A DNA stretch of 35,017 nucleotides from Bacteroidales bacterium (GTDB lineage Bacteria; Bacteroidota; Bacteroidia; Bacteroidales; Muribaculaceae): positions 1 through 35,017 of the forward strand of contig JAAVFI010000053.1 of NCBI GenBank assembly GCA_014800815.1, written 5' to 3'. Of this stretch, positions 15,649 through 27,144 are shown piece by piece. The notes beneath the pieces were generated by a model. That model was not told the DNA's origin, made no database searches, and was given only the letters and a program-made list of their open reading frames with translations. The position numbers and the translations under genes are program-made. Position 1 is the first letter of the stretch. The number at the start of each line of letters is the position of its first letter.

Positions 15649-16680
15649 ATGAAATTGAATGTACTCATAGCCCTGTTGACAGCTTCTGCCGCAGCGCTCA
15701 CATTTACAGGATGCACCGGCGACGAGCCCTACAAAGGAGAGAAGCCCTTGCATCATGGCAATGGCGGAAATAACATAGACGATCCTGATGTCCCGGGGTT
15801 GGAAATCAAAAAGGTACCCACACTGGTCAACCGCTCGGGCTTTCAGATTGACACGATCAGCCCCGGACTGATACATTATGTATATGAAGGCCGTGAACCC
15901 GTTACACAAGCAAACCAGTATATTAATGTACTGGAGCTTGACCTGACTTCCAAAGACTATAAGTTCGAACTTGCCTATTATGCTCCGGGCGACAACAATC
16001 CCACAGCAGCCGAGGCTCTGAAAGAGACCCGAGGCATTGCAGCCGTCAACGCCGGCCTCGAACCCGCTTCTATCAACATCCGCCGTAACGGTGTAAATCT
16101 TTGGTGGACTAAGGTTGATCCCGCTGATGAGATTTACGGTTGGCGACACAACGCAGCAATAATGTGGAACGATAAATCAGACGTCCGCATTGTCAACGCG
16201 CGAAAGGATTTCTTCCAGTGCAACGACTGCTATATAGAGTGTACAGAGAGGAATCTCATCTCATCCGGTCCTATGATAATCGACGATTACAAGCTTGTCG
16301 GTTCTCAAATTGTCAACCCCATATACACTCCCGAAGACCTTGATAAAATGGATGGAGGCACTCTGGATAGCTTCAGCGGCAAGCGTCATCCACGCACTAT
16401 TGTAGCTCTCACAGAGGACCGCGACCTGTTGCTTTTCACTTTCGACGGACGTGCCAAAGAGGCCGACGGAATCAATATGGCTGAAGCGGCCCGATTCATC
16501 GCCGGTAACTTCAACGCACAGTACGCCCTTAATATGGACGGCGGCGGTTCAACAACCATGTGTATAAAGGGCCTCGGAGACCCTGCCACAAACTGTGTCA
16601 ATCACCCTACCGACAACGGTAAGTTTGACCATGACGGTCTTCGACAGCTCACTACCTTCTTTATTATCTCTGCCAATTAA
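15649..16680 (+). CDS. Phosphodiester glycosidase family lipoprotein (NAGPA domain)
   Basis: 343 aa from the ATG at 15649; an in-frame ATG at 15598 lies inside the upstream stem-loop and would bury the lipoprotein signal (LTFTGC, Cys22). The NAGPA domain covers about 75-340: GIAAVNAGLEP (129-139), LISSGPMIIDD (203-213), HPRTIVALTED (247-257), FDGR (265-268) and the signature MDGGGSTTM (296-304). The family founder removes GlcNAc from GlcNAc-1-phospho-6-mannose; bacterial members cleave sugar-1-phosphodiesters. As a lipoprotein it is likely on the outer membrane, possibly surface exposed. The linker after Cys22 is Gly/Asn/Asp-rich. It forms a pair with the soluble paralogue 5 nt downstream. 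The actual sugar and acceptor are unknown. Confidence 0.88.
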   Translation: MKLNVLIALLTASAAALTFTGCTGDEPYKGEKPLHHGNGGNNIDDPDVPGLEIKKVPTLVNRSGFQIDTISPGLIHYVYEGREPVTQANQYINVLELDLTSKDYKFELAYYAPGDNNPTAAEALKETRGIAAVNAGLEPASINIRRNGVNLWWTKVDPADEIYGWRHNAAIMWNDKSDVRIVNARKDFFQCNDCYIECTERNLISSGPMIIDDYKLVGSQIVNPIYTPEDLDKMDGGTLDSFSGKRHPRTIVALTEDRDLLLFTFDGRAKEADGINMAEAARFIAGNFNAQYALNMDGGGSTTMCIKGLGDPATNCVNHPTDNGKFDHDGLRQLTTFFIISAN

Positions 16681-16685
16681 TCGCT

Positions 16686-19642
<2,957 letters not shown>

Positions 19643-19666
19643 AAAAATATACAATCTCAACCAGAC

Positions 19667-21955
19667 ATGGGCTACAATACAGGTAAATTAGGTTTTAGGG
19701 GTCTCTCGGCAGCTCTTTCTATGGCGTTGGCCATGGGGGCTGCTGCCGAAGAGTGTCAAGAATTCGTCGACAACCTGCTCTCGCAGATGACTATCGATGA
19801 AAAAATCGGACAATTAACGCTCCCCGCAGCAGGGGACATTTCCACCGGAACATCGCGCAAGACTTTTGTAGATCAACAGGTTGCCGATGGAAAAATCGGT
19901 GGTATCCTGAATATCCGCGGAGCAGAGAAAATCCGTAGTATCCAAGAGGTTGCTGTTGAGAAGAGCCGTCTGCACATACCGCTTCTCATAGGCATGGACG
20001 TTATACACGGCTATCGTACAGGATTCCCTATTCCCCTGGCACAGAGCTGTACATGGGATATTCCCGCGATTGAAGAAGCTGCGGCAATAGCTGCCAAAGA
20101 AGCTTCGGCATGCGGTATCAGCTGGACTTTCTCACCAATGGTCGACATCAGTCGCGATCCGCGTTGGGGACGTCAGGCCGAAGGCGCGGGAGAGGACCCT
20201 TATCTCGGCTCGGAAGTGGCCCGTGCCATGGTCAGAGGATTTCAGGGCGACCTTAGCAAAGACACTCAGGTATTGGCTTGTCTCAAACATTTCGCCCTGT
20301 ATGGAGCTGCTGAAGCCGGACGCGACTACAACACAGTCGATATGAGCCGACAGCAAATGTATAATGTCTATTTCCCGCCTTACAAGGCTGCCGTCGAGGA
20401 AGGTGTGGGGTCGGTAATGTCCTCTTTCAACATTGTTGATGGCCTGCATGCTACGGCAAATCCTTGGCTGCTCACCGAAGTCTTGCGCAATCAGTGGAGC
20501 TTCGACGGTTTCGTGGTCACTGACTATGCTTCGATCAATGAAATGTCCACGCATGGTTTAGGCAGCGATTACGACAATTCCATTGCGGCTCTAAAGGCCG
20601 GAACAGATATGGATATGATTTCCGAGGGGTTTGCACGAAATTTGAAAAAAGGTGTTGAAAACGGCGATATACCCGAGGCTTTGATTGACTCGGCTGTCTC
20701 CCGTATTCTCACGGCTAAATACCGCCTTGGACTCTTTCAGAATCCTTACAAATACAATAATACAGAACGAGAAAAGACAGATCTTTATCTGCCCGAAGCC
20801 CGGAAAGCGGCAAAAGATATGGCCGCAAAGAGTTTTGTGCTGCTCAAGAACGAAAACAGTCTTCTTCCGCTCAAAGCTGAAGGCAAAATTCTGCTCACAG
20901 GTCCATTGGCCGACAGTGGCGCCAACCTGCCCGGAACATGGGCCGGAGATGTGTTGCTTGACCAAACGAAATCGGTACTCGAATCTATGCGGGAGTATGT
21001 CGGCAATAAGTGTGAAATCCTTTATGCCAAGGGCAGCAATATTTGTGATGACCCGCATGTCGAATGGGGCATGACAGTTGGTGGCCGTGAGATGCGCGAT
21101 TCGCGTAGCGCGCAAGAGATGCTCAACGAGGCTTTGGAGAAAGCGCAGAGTGCAGATGTCATCGTCGCTTGTCTTGGCGAAGGTGGCGAAGGCAGTGGCG
21201 AGGGCAGTTCTCGTGCCGATCTTACATTGCCGGACGCTCAGCAGCGGTTACTTGAGGCTCTGGTGGCCACCGGCAAGCCAATCGTTCTACTGAACTTCTC
21301 AGGCCGTGCCACAGTGCTCTCGCACGAGGATGAAGTGCTTCCCGCCATAATGAATGTCTGGTTCGGTGGCAGTGAGGCCGCCGATGCCATTACAGAAGTC
21401 GTTTTCGGCGATATTTGCCCGTCAGGCAAGCTTACTGTGTCAATGCCGCGCAGCGTAGGGCAGATACCCGTGTACTACAATCATTTAATGACCGGACGCC
21501 CCAAGATTCCTTACGACGCACCATACCGTCCGTATTCGAGCAACTACCTGGATATTCCCAATTCTCCTCTATATCCGTTCGGATACGGTCTGAGCTACAC
21601 AAACTTCGATTATAGCGATTTTGAAATCTCAGACACCGAACTGAAAGATAACGGCGTCATTACCGCCTCTATAAATGTAAAGAACACCGGCAATAGAGAT
21701 GCAGATGAAATTGTTCAGCTGTATATTCGCGATGTCATACGTTCGATAGCTCCTCCTGTTATGGAGCTTAAAGGATTCCAACGCCTGTCTCTCAAAGCTG
21801 GTGAAAGCCGGCGAGTTTCATTCGATATCACGCCTGAGATGCTTAAGTTTTATAATTACGACCTTGAGTTTGTTGCCGAACCGGGCCAATTCGATATTAT
21901 GATTGGCGGAAGCTCCGACAAAACCCTCAAACAGTCATTTGAATACAAACAATAA
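19667..21955 (+). CDS. GH3 beta-glucosidase, BglX-like
   Basis: 762 aa, near the usual BglX length. Weakly charged signal segment (about 1-27). N-terminal TIM-like domain with IPLLIGMDVIHGYRT (104-118), FSPMVDISRDPRWGR (155-169), CLKHFALYG (205-213) and the nucleophile Asp286 in GFVVTDYAS. The second alpha/beta domain has the likely acid/base Glu512 in SGEGSSR. A C-terminal fibronectin-III-like domain begins after YPFGYGLSYT. It hydrolyses terminal beta-glucosides (or related beta-sugars) in the periplasm. It lies 24 nt after GH97. A second, differently organised GH3 occurs at 27145, so the two probably take different linkages. Confidence 0.94.
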   Translation: MGYNTGKLGFRGLSAALSMALAMGAAAEECQEFVDNLLSQMTIDEKIGQLTLPAAGDISTGTSRKTFVDQQVADGKIGGILNIRGAEKIRSIQEVAVEKSRLHIPLLIGMDVIHGYRTGFPIPLAQSCTWDIPAIEEAAAIAAKEASACGISWTFSPMVDISRDPRWGRQAEGAGEDPYLGSEVARAMVRGFQGDLSKDTQVLACLKHFALYGAAEAGRDYNTVDMSRQQMYNVYFPPYKAAVEEGVGSVMSSFNIVDGLHATANPWLLTEVLRNQWSFDGFVVTDYASINEMSTHGLGSDYDNSIAALKAGTDMDMISEGFARNLKKGVENGDIPEALIDSAVSRILTAKYRLGLFQNPYKYNNTEREKTDLYLPEARKAAKDMAAKSFVLLKNENSLLPLKAEGKILLTGPLADSGANLPGTWAGDVLLDQTKSVLESMREYVGNKCEILYAKGSNICDDPHVEWGMTVGGREMRDSRSAQEMLNEALEKAQSADVIVACLGEGGEGSGEGSSRADLTLPDAQQRLLEALVATGKPIVLLNFSGRATVLSHEDEVLPAIMNVWFGGSEAADAITEVVFGDICPSGKLTVSMPRSVGQIPVYYNHLMTGRPKIPYDAPYRPYSSNYLDIPNSPLYPFGYGLSYTNFDYSDFEISDTELKDNGVITASINVKNTGNRDADEIVQLYIRDVIRSIAPPVMELKGFQRLSLKAGESRRVSFDITPEMLKFYNYDLEFVAEPGQFDIMIGGSSDKTLKQSFEYKQ

Positions 21956-21968
21956 ACCCAACATAATC

Positions 21969-23366
21969 ATGAAACATATCAGCACAATACGCCTGAGCTT
22001 GGCTGCTTTAGGCACTGCAGTAGCACTTTCAGCCTCTGCACTCCCTCCAAAATATATCTTCCTGTATATCGGCGATGGTATGGGCATGGGACCTTCCATG
22101 GCCGCCGAGATGTACAACCGTCAGGTGCTTAAGAACGATACACCCATCACCATGATGCAGTTTCCCGTAGCAGGATTCTGTATGACATACAGCGCCAGTT
22201 CGCCCGTAACCGACTCTGCGGCAGCCGGCACAGCCCTGGCAACCGGCACCAAGACCAAGAATGAAATGCTTGGCATGAACCCCGACTCCATAGCGGTATA
22301 TTCCATCGCCTCCACCCTCAAGGCCAAAGGTTATGGTATCGGCGATATCACAACGGTGGCTCCCGATGATGCCACACCTGGTGCATTCTACGCCCATGTC
22401 CCTAACCGCAATATGACGTATGAGATTGGCGTTCAGGCAGCTGAAAGCGGATTTGAATTTATAGGCGGCGGTGGCTGGCGAACCCCGGCCAAGGAAGGTA
22501 AGAAGTCTCTGTTCGATGTTTTCGAAGAAAACAATGTGAAGGTGGTGTTCGGCCCCGACTCTGCTGCCTGCATTGGTAATGCGGAGCGAGTAGTAATGGT
22601 CAACCATTGGGGCACGGATCCAAGCAATATGGGATACTCTATCGACTCTATACCCGGCACCCTCACCCTACCCTTTCTCACCAACCAATGCCTGGATCAC
22701 TTGAAACGAGTATCGCCTGACGCATTCTTCATGATGGTTGAGGGCGGCAACATCGACCACGCCCTTCACTCCAACGACGGTGGTACAGCCGTCAAGGAAA
22801 TCCTGAATTTCAACAATGCCCTTGATATTGCTTATCAGTTCTATAAGGAGCATCCCGATGAGACTCTTATTGTAGTCACTGCCGACCACGACACCGGAGG
22901 CATGACCATAGGCAATCCTACCCTGAGCTATAACGCTCGCCTGCAATTCATCGACTCTCAGAAAATATCCAAGCTGGAATTCCAGAATATGCTCACACGT
23001 TCGGCACAGAAGGGCGAGAAATGCACTTGGGATGAAATGAAAGAGATTCTCATGGAAAAATTCGGATTCTGGCGCGGAGTACCTGTCACCGAGAAGCAAG
23101 AGGAAGCGCTCAAAAAAGAGTTCAACGACATGATAGCACAGCGAAATCTGGCCGACCAAAAAACTCTGTACGCAACCTTCAACGGCTTTGTCGCCAAAGT
23201 ATTCAAGGTGTTCAACGACGCTGCCGGAATCGGATTCGTCACCTCAAGCCACACCGGCAACCCTGTTCCCGTTTTTGCTGTGGGTGTAGGAGCCGACTCC
23301 TTCAAGAATCTCAACAACAACATTGAGATTCCTCAAAAGATAATGGAATTAGTGGAGAGCAAATAG
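21969..23366 (+). CDS. Alkaline phosphatase (PhoA superfamily)
   Basis: 465 aa from the ATG at 21969; an earlier in-frame ATG at 21903 lies inside the GH3 gene and would mask the signal peptide (1-24). The PhoA-type metal site is complete: Asp36 in IGDGMGMG, nucleophile Ser83 in TDSAAAGTA, Glu258, Asp263 and His267 in VEGGNIDHALHSND, Asp306-His307 in TADHDTGG, and His428 in SSHTGNPVPV. It hydrolyses phosphomonoesters in the periplasm. It sits 13 nt after the GH3 gene and 7 nt before the esterase, so it belongs to the PUL operon. With two phosphodiester glycosidases upstream, removal of phosphate from sugar phosphates freed from a phosphodiester glycan is the likely job, more so than general phosphate scavenging. 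Confidence 0.93.
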   Translation: MKHISTIRLSLAALGTAVALSASALPPKYIFLYIGDGMGMGPSMAAEMYNRQVLKNDTPITMMQFPVAGFCMTYSASSPVTDSAAAGTALATGTKTKNEMLGMNPDSIAVYSIASTLKAKGYGIGDITTVAPDDATPGAFYAHVPNRNMTYEIGVQAAESGFEFIGGGGWRTPAKEGKKSLFDVFEENNVKVVFGPDSAACIGNAERVVMVNHWGTDPSNMGYSIDSIPGTLTLPFLTNQCLDHLKRVSPDAFFMMVEGGNIDHALHSNDGGTAVKEILNFNNALDIAYQFYKEHPDETLIVVTADHDTGGMTIGNPTLSYNARLQFIDSQKISKLEFQNMLTRSAQKGEKCTWDEMKEILMEKFGFWRGVPVTEKQEEALKKEFNDMIAQRNLADQKTLYATFNGFVAKVFKVFNDAAGIGFVTSSHTGNPVPVFAVGVGADSFKNLNNNIEIPQKIMELVESK

Positions 23367-23373
23367 CAAGATT

Positions 23374-25296
23374 ATGAAAAAAAGAAATGTCTTGCTTCTG
23401 GTCGCAGCCCTTGCAGTTGGTTCAGCAAACGCAAGCATTACACTGCCATCCTATATCACAGACAATATGATTGTTCAGCAGAACAGCATCTTGACTGTGG
23501 AGGGGTATGCTGCGCCCGGTTCCAAGGTCACTGTACGGCCCGGGTGGACCAACAAGCCGCTGACTGCGAAAGCCGATGGCAACGGTTCCTTTACATTAAA
23601 AGTCAAAACTCCTCCGGCCGGAGGTCCTTACTCGATTGCTTTTGAGGATACCGATGGTACGGTCCGACTTGAAAACATCCTTTCGGGAGAAGTATGGCTT
23701 TGCTCAGGACAGTCCAATATGGAGTTCCCCGTCGAGGGCTGGGGCAAAGCCATGGATTACGACCATGAAGTTGCCACAGCACAGCATCCCGACATACGGC
23801 TGCTGAAAGTGAAACAAAATATGGCATTCTCCCCGAAGGAAGATGTGGAAGTCGACGGTGAAGGATGGCAGATTTGCTCTCCGGCAAGCGTCGCTGATTT
23901 TTCTGCCGTAGCTTATTTCTTTGCTCGGGAACTATCGGAGGAACTGAAGGTGCCTGTGGGAGTGATTGACACCTCTTATGGTGGTACACCGGCTGAGGCA
24001 TGGACTTCGGCGGAAGCTCTTGGTGCCATTCCCGGCTTCGAGCAGCAACTGACCGCCCTCAAAGAGGCCGGCTATGATGCCGATACACTTTACGAGAATT
24101 ACGATAAGAAGATTGAAGCCTGGATGGCACTCGCGAAATCCTATAAAGTTGACTTTGACATGGCCGTAATGCAGTCTGGCGACAACTGGAAAGAGATCGC
24201 CGTTCCCGGCTATTGGGAACAGAGCGTACTGCCTGATTTTGACGGGACTGTCTGCCTCCAGCGCACCATCGAGATACCTGCCGACAAGGCCGGGAAAGTG
24301 CTTGAACTGAAATTCCAGGCTATCGATGATGAGGATGAGACTTATTTCAACGGCCGGCTCGTGGGTAAGTGCTCCTGGCATAACGCGCCGCGAAATTATT
24401 CCGTACCGGGCGACCTCGTCAAGGCGGGTACGAATGTAATTTCCGTCAAAGTGACCGACTTTGGAGCAGAAGGCGGCATCGTTCCCGGTGTGGCGGAGGC
24501 CGTTGTTGATGGTTTGTCCATCCCGCTTTCGGGAACGTGGCAATACTCGATTCTGAAAGATTTCTCACAGTTGCCGCCTAAGCCTGTCTCTCCGCGATGG
24601 CCGAACTATCCGACCGTCCTCTATAATGCAATGATCTCACCCTTGAAAAATATGCCCTTGAAAGGCGTGCTTTGGTATCAGGGTTGCGCCAATGTAGGAC
24701 GCGACCGGCAATATGAATCGCTGTTCAAGGCCCTTATCAACGATTGGCGCAAATTATGGGGCGAACAGACTCCGTTCTATTTCGTTCAGCTGGCCGGCTA
24801 CCTGCAACCTCTGCCGGTGCAACCCAATTCACCTTGGGCCGCTCTTCGGAATGCACAGGCAAAGGCGCTTGAATTGGAGAATACAGGTATGGCTGTCGCA
24901 ATCGACCTCGGCAACCCGGTCGACATCCATCCCAAAAACAAGAAGGATGTTGCACATAGGCTCGCCCTCATAGCCTTGAATCGCGATTATGGGAAGGATT
25001 GCATTTATCAATCTCCCCGCTGCATCTCTGTCAAACCCTCAGGTAATTCCTTAGAACTCAAATTTGACGCACCGATTCATTCCTCCACCAACGCCATCAC
25101 AGGATTTATCATTGCAGGTGCTGACGGCGTATTCACTACCGCCACTCCGGTCGCCGTGGACGACTGCACTCTCCTCATATCCGCGCCTTCAGTCTCCAAA
25201 CCCGCATTTGTGCGCTACAACTGGGCCGACGATCCCTGTGGAAATCTGTATGGCCCAACCGGATTACCGGTGGCTCCTTTCGCCAACGATAAATAA
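23374..25296 (+). CDS. Sialate O-acetylesterase-like SGNH esterase with inserted beta-sandwich
   Basis: 640 aa with a signal peptide ending ANA (1-20). An N-terminal Ig-like strand domain (about 21-100) leads into the SGNH hydrolase: nucleophile Ser114 in CSGQSNMEFP, IDTSYGGTPAEAW (198-210), WYQG (434-437), and Asp517/His519 in VDIHPKNK. A GH2-like jelly roll (about 268-392) is inserted in the catalytic domain. Family members remove O-acetyl groups from sialic acids or from other sugars. No sialidase or sialic acid catabolism gene is in the window, so de-acetylation of another sugar is more likely. The position that is often Glu in WYQGE is Cys438 here (WYQGCANVG), a variant I believe occurs in Bacteroidota members. 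Confidence 0.88.
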   Translation: MKKRNVLLLVAALAVGSANASITLPSYITDNMIVQQNSILTVEGYAAPGSKVTVRPGWTNKPLTAKADGNGSFTLKVKTPPAGGPYSIAFEDTDGTVRLENILSGEVWLCSGQSNMEFPVEGWGKAMDYDHEVATAQHPDIRLLKVKQNMAFSPKEDVEVDGEGWQICSPASVADFSAVAYFFARELSEELKVPVGVIDTSYGGTPAEAWTSAEALGAIPGFEQQLTALKEAGYDADTLYENYDKKIEAWMALAKSYKVDFDMAVMQSGDNWKEIAVPGYWEQSVLPDFDGTVCLQRTIEIPADKAGKVLELKFQAIDDEDETYFNGRLVGKCSWHNAPRNYSVPGDLVKAGTNVISVKVTDFGAEGGIVPGVAEAVVDGLSIPLSGTWQYSILKDFSQLPPKPVSPRWPNYPTVLYNAMISPLKNMPLKGVLWYQGCANVGRDRQYESLFKALINDWRKLWGEQTPFYFVQLAGYLQPLPVQPNSPWAALRNAQAKALELENTGMAVAIDLGNPVDIHPKNKKDVAHRLALIALNRDYGKDCIYQSPRCISVKPSGNSLELKFDAPIHSSTNAITGFIIAGADGVFTTATPVAVDDCTLLISAPSVSKPAFVRYNWADDPCGNLYGPTGLPVAPFANDK

Positions 25297-25297
25297 T

Positions 25298-25321
25298 TCA
25301 ACTTTCACAAGCAAAAGTTGA
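25298..25321 (+). other. Stem-loop between esterase and GH2 genes
   Basis: TCAACTTT (25298-25305) and AAAGTTGA (25314-25321) form an 8-bp AU-rich stem with an 8-nt loop in the 57-nt gap after the esterase stop. No U-run follows. It may be an mRNA stability or processing element. Confidence 0.35.
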
Positions 25322-25353
25322 TGTTGAACTTACAAAACTTTAAAAGAAACAAT

Positions 25354-27138
25354 ATGAGAAAGATACTTCTTGCACTGACTCTCCTCATAGGCCTCTACGC
25401 TTTTGCGTGGCAACCGGCCGGCAACCATATCCGCACGCGTTGGGCTTCCGATATTAACCCTGAGAAAGTATGGGATAAGTACCCGCGTCCGCAAATGGTA
25501 AGGGCCGACTGGAGCAATCTGAACGGCTTATGGCAATACGCCATAACACCCAAGGCCGCTTCGAAACCCACCCGCTTTGAAGGCGAAATACTCGTGCCAT
25601 TCGCTGTGGAATCGTCTCTCTCGGGTGTCGGTCGTACCGTCGGTGCTGACTCTGCACTATGGTATCAGCGCACATTCACAGTTCCTCAAAACTGGAAAGG
25701 CAAAGACGTACTGCTTAATTTCGGTGCTATTGACTGGAAGAGCGACATTTGGGTAAATGACATCAAAGTGGGCTCACATACAGGCGGATATACTCCATTC
25801 AGCCTCAATATCACAAAGGCCCTCAAGAAAGGGGATAATACACTGACCGTGCGTGTCTGGGACCCCACCGACAAAGGCCCCCAGCCCTGCGGAAAACAGA
25901 TTACCAAGCCGGAGATAATTTGGTACACTCCCGTTACCGGCATCTGGCAGACTGTATGGATGGAACCTGTCAACGCAAATCATATTGAGTCGCTCAAGAT
26001 TCTCCCCGACATAGACGACAATACATTGAGCGTTCAAGCCCTCGCCACAAACTCTCCGGGCATCGTAACGGTAAAGGTACTTGACAATGGACGCGTAGTA
26101 GCCACAGGCAAATCGGTCAATGGCGAAACCGTAACTATACAGATGCCTGCCGACGCGAAACTATGGACACCCGAGAGCCCCTACGTATATGATCTTGAGG
26201 TGTCACTCGACAATACCGACATAGTACGCAGCTATGCAGCAATGCGCAAATTCAGCACCGGCCAAGACTCCAATGGAATCGTCCGCCTTATGCTTAACAA
26301 CAATCCTATATTCCAATTCGGCCCGCTCGACCAGGGTTGGTGGCCCGACGGATTGTACACAGCTCCTACCTACGAAGCAATGGTCTATGATATAGACAAG
26401 ACCAAGGACCTTGGTTTCAATACAATCCGCAAACACATCAAAGTCGAACCGGCTTTATGGTATGAATATTGCGACCGAAACGGAATAATCGTATGGCAGG
26501 ACATGCCCAGCGGCGATGCGCATCCCGAATGGCAGCCTAACTCTTACTTCAATGGTAAAGAGTTGGTGCGAACTCCCGAAAGCGAAGCTAACTATCGCAA
26601 AGAATGGAAAGAAATCATTGATGCTCTTTACAACTTCCCTTGCATTGGCATGTGGATTCCTTTCAACGAACGTTGGGGTCAGTTTAAAACCGAAGAAATA
26701 GCTGCCTGGACAAAGGCTTATGACCCTTCAAGAGTTCTCAATCCTGCAAGCGGCGGAAACTTCTATCCCGTTGGCGATGTCCTGGATGTTCATCATTATC
26801 CCGCGCCGAGAATTACTCTGACAGATCCTCTGCGTGCTACAGTACTGGGTGAATACGGCGGTATAGGACTGGCTGTCGAGGGCCATTTATGGCGTCCCGA
26901 CCAGAACTGGGGCTATGTGCAGTACAAAACCACAGGCGAAGTCACCGATGAATATGTCAATTTTGCCAACCAGCTTGCAGAGCAGGCAAAGAAAAACTTT
27001 ACCGGAGCAATCTATACACAGACCACCGATGTGGAAATGGAAGTCAACGGTCTGATGACCTACGATCGCGAAATGGTCAAAGTCGATGAAGAACGCGTAC
27101 GCAAAGCCAATCAGGAAGTAATCAACTCTGTCAAGTAG
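25354..27138 (+). CDS. GH2 family beta-galactosidase-like enzyme
   Basis: 594 aa from the ATG at 25354; an in-frame ATG at 25318 lies next to a stem-loop and would add 12 residues before a clean signal peptide (1-18). Compact three-domain GH2: jelly roll (about 45-205), Ig-like (about 210-300), TIM barrel (about 305-594). The acid/base is Glu439 in IPFNERWGQ and the nucleophile is Glu500 in VLGEYGG. There is no DUF4982 or extra C-terminal domain, unlike the GH2 at 1331, so the two are distinct subfamilies. It cleaves terminal beta-galactosides or similar in the periplasm. It begins 57 nt after the esterase and ends 6 nt before GH3. The exact sugar specificity is not readable. Confidence 0.9.
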   Translation: MRKILLALTLLIGLYAFAWQPAGNHIRTRWASDINPEKVWDKYPRPQMVRADWSNLNGLWQYAITPKAASKPTRFEGEILVPFAVESSLSGVGRTVGADSALWYQRTFTVPQNWKGKDVLLNFGAIDWKSDIWVNDIKVGSHTGGYTPFSLNITKALKKGDNTLTVRVWDPTDKGPQPCGKQITKPEIIWYTPVTGIWQTVWMEPVNANHIESLKILPDIDDNTLSVQALATNSPGIVTVKVLDNGRVVATGKSVNGETVTIQMPADAKLWTPESPYVYDLEVSLDNTDIVRSYAAMRKFSTGQDSNGIVRLMLNNNPIFQFGPLDQGWWPDGLYTAPTYEAMVYDIDKTKDLGFNTIRKHIKVEPALWYEYCDRNGIIVWQDMPSGDAHPEWQPNSYFNGKELVRTPESEANYRKEWKEIIDALYNFPCIGMWIPFNERWGQFKTEEIAAWTKAYDPSRVLNPASGGNFYPVGDVLDVHHYPAPRITLTDPLRATVLGEYGGIGLAVEGHLWRPDQNWGYVQYKTTGEVTDEYVNFANQLAEQAKKNFTGAIYTQTTDVEMEVNGLMTYDREMVKVDEERVRKANQEVINSVK

Positions 27139-27144
27139 CCCTAT

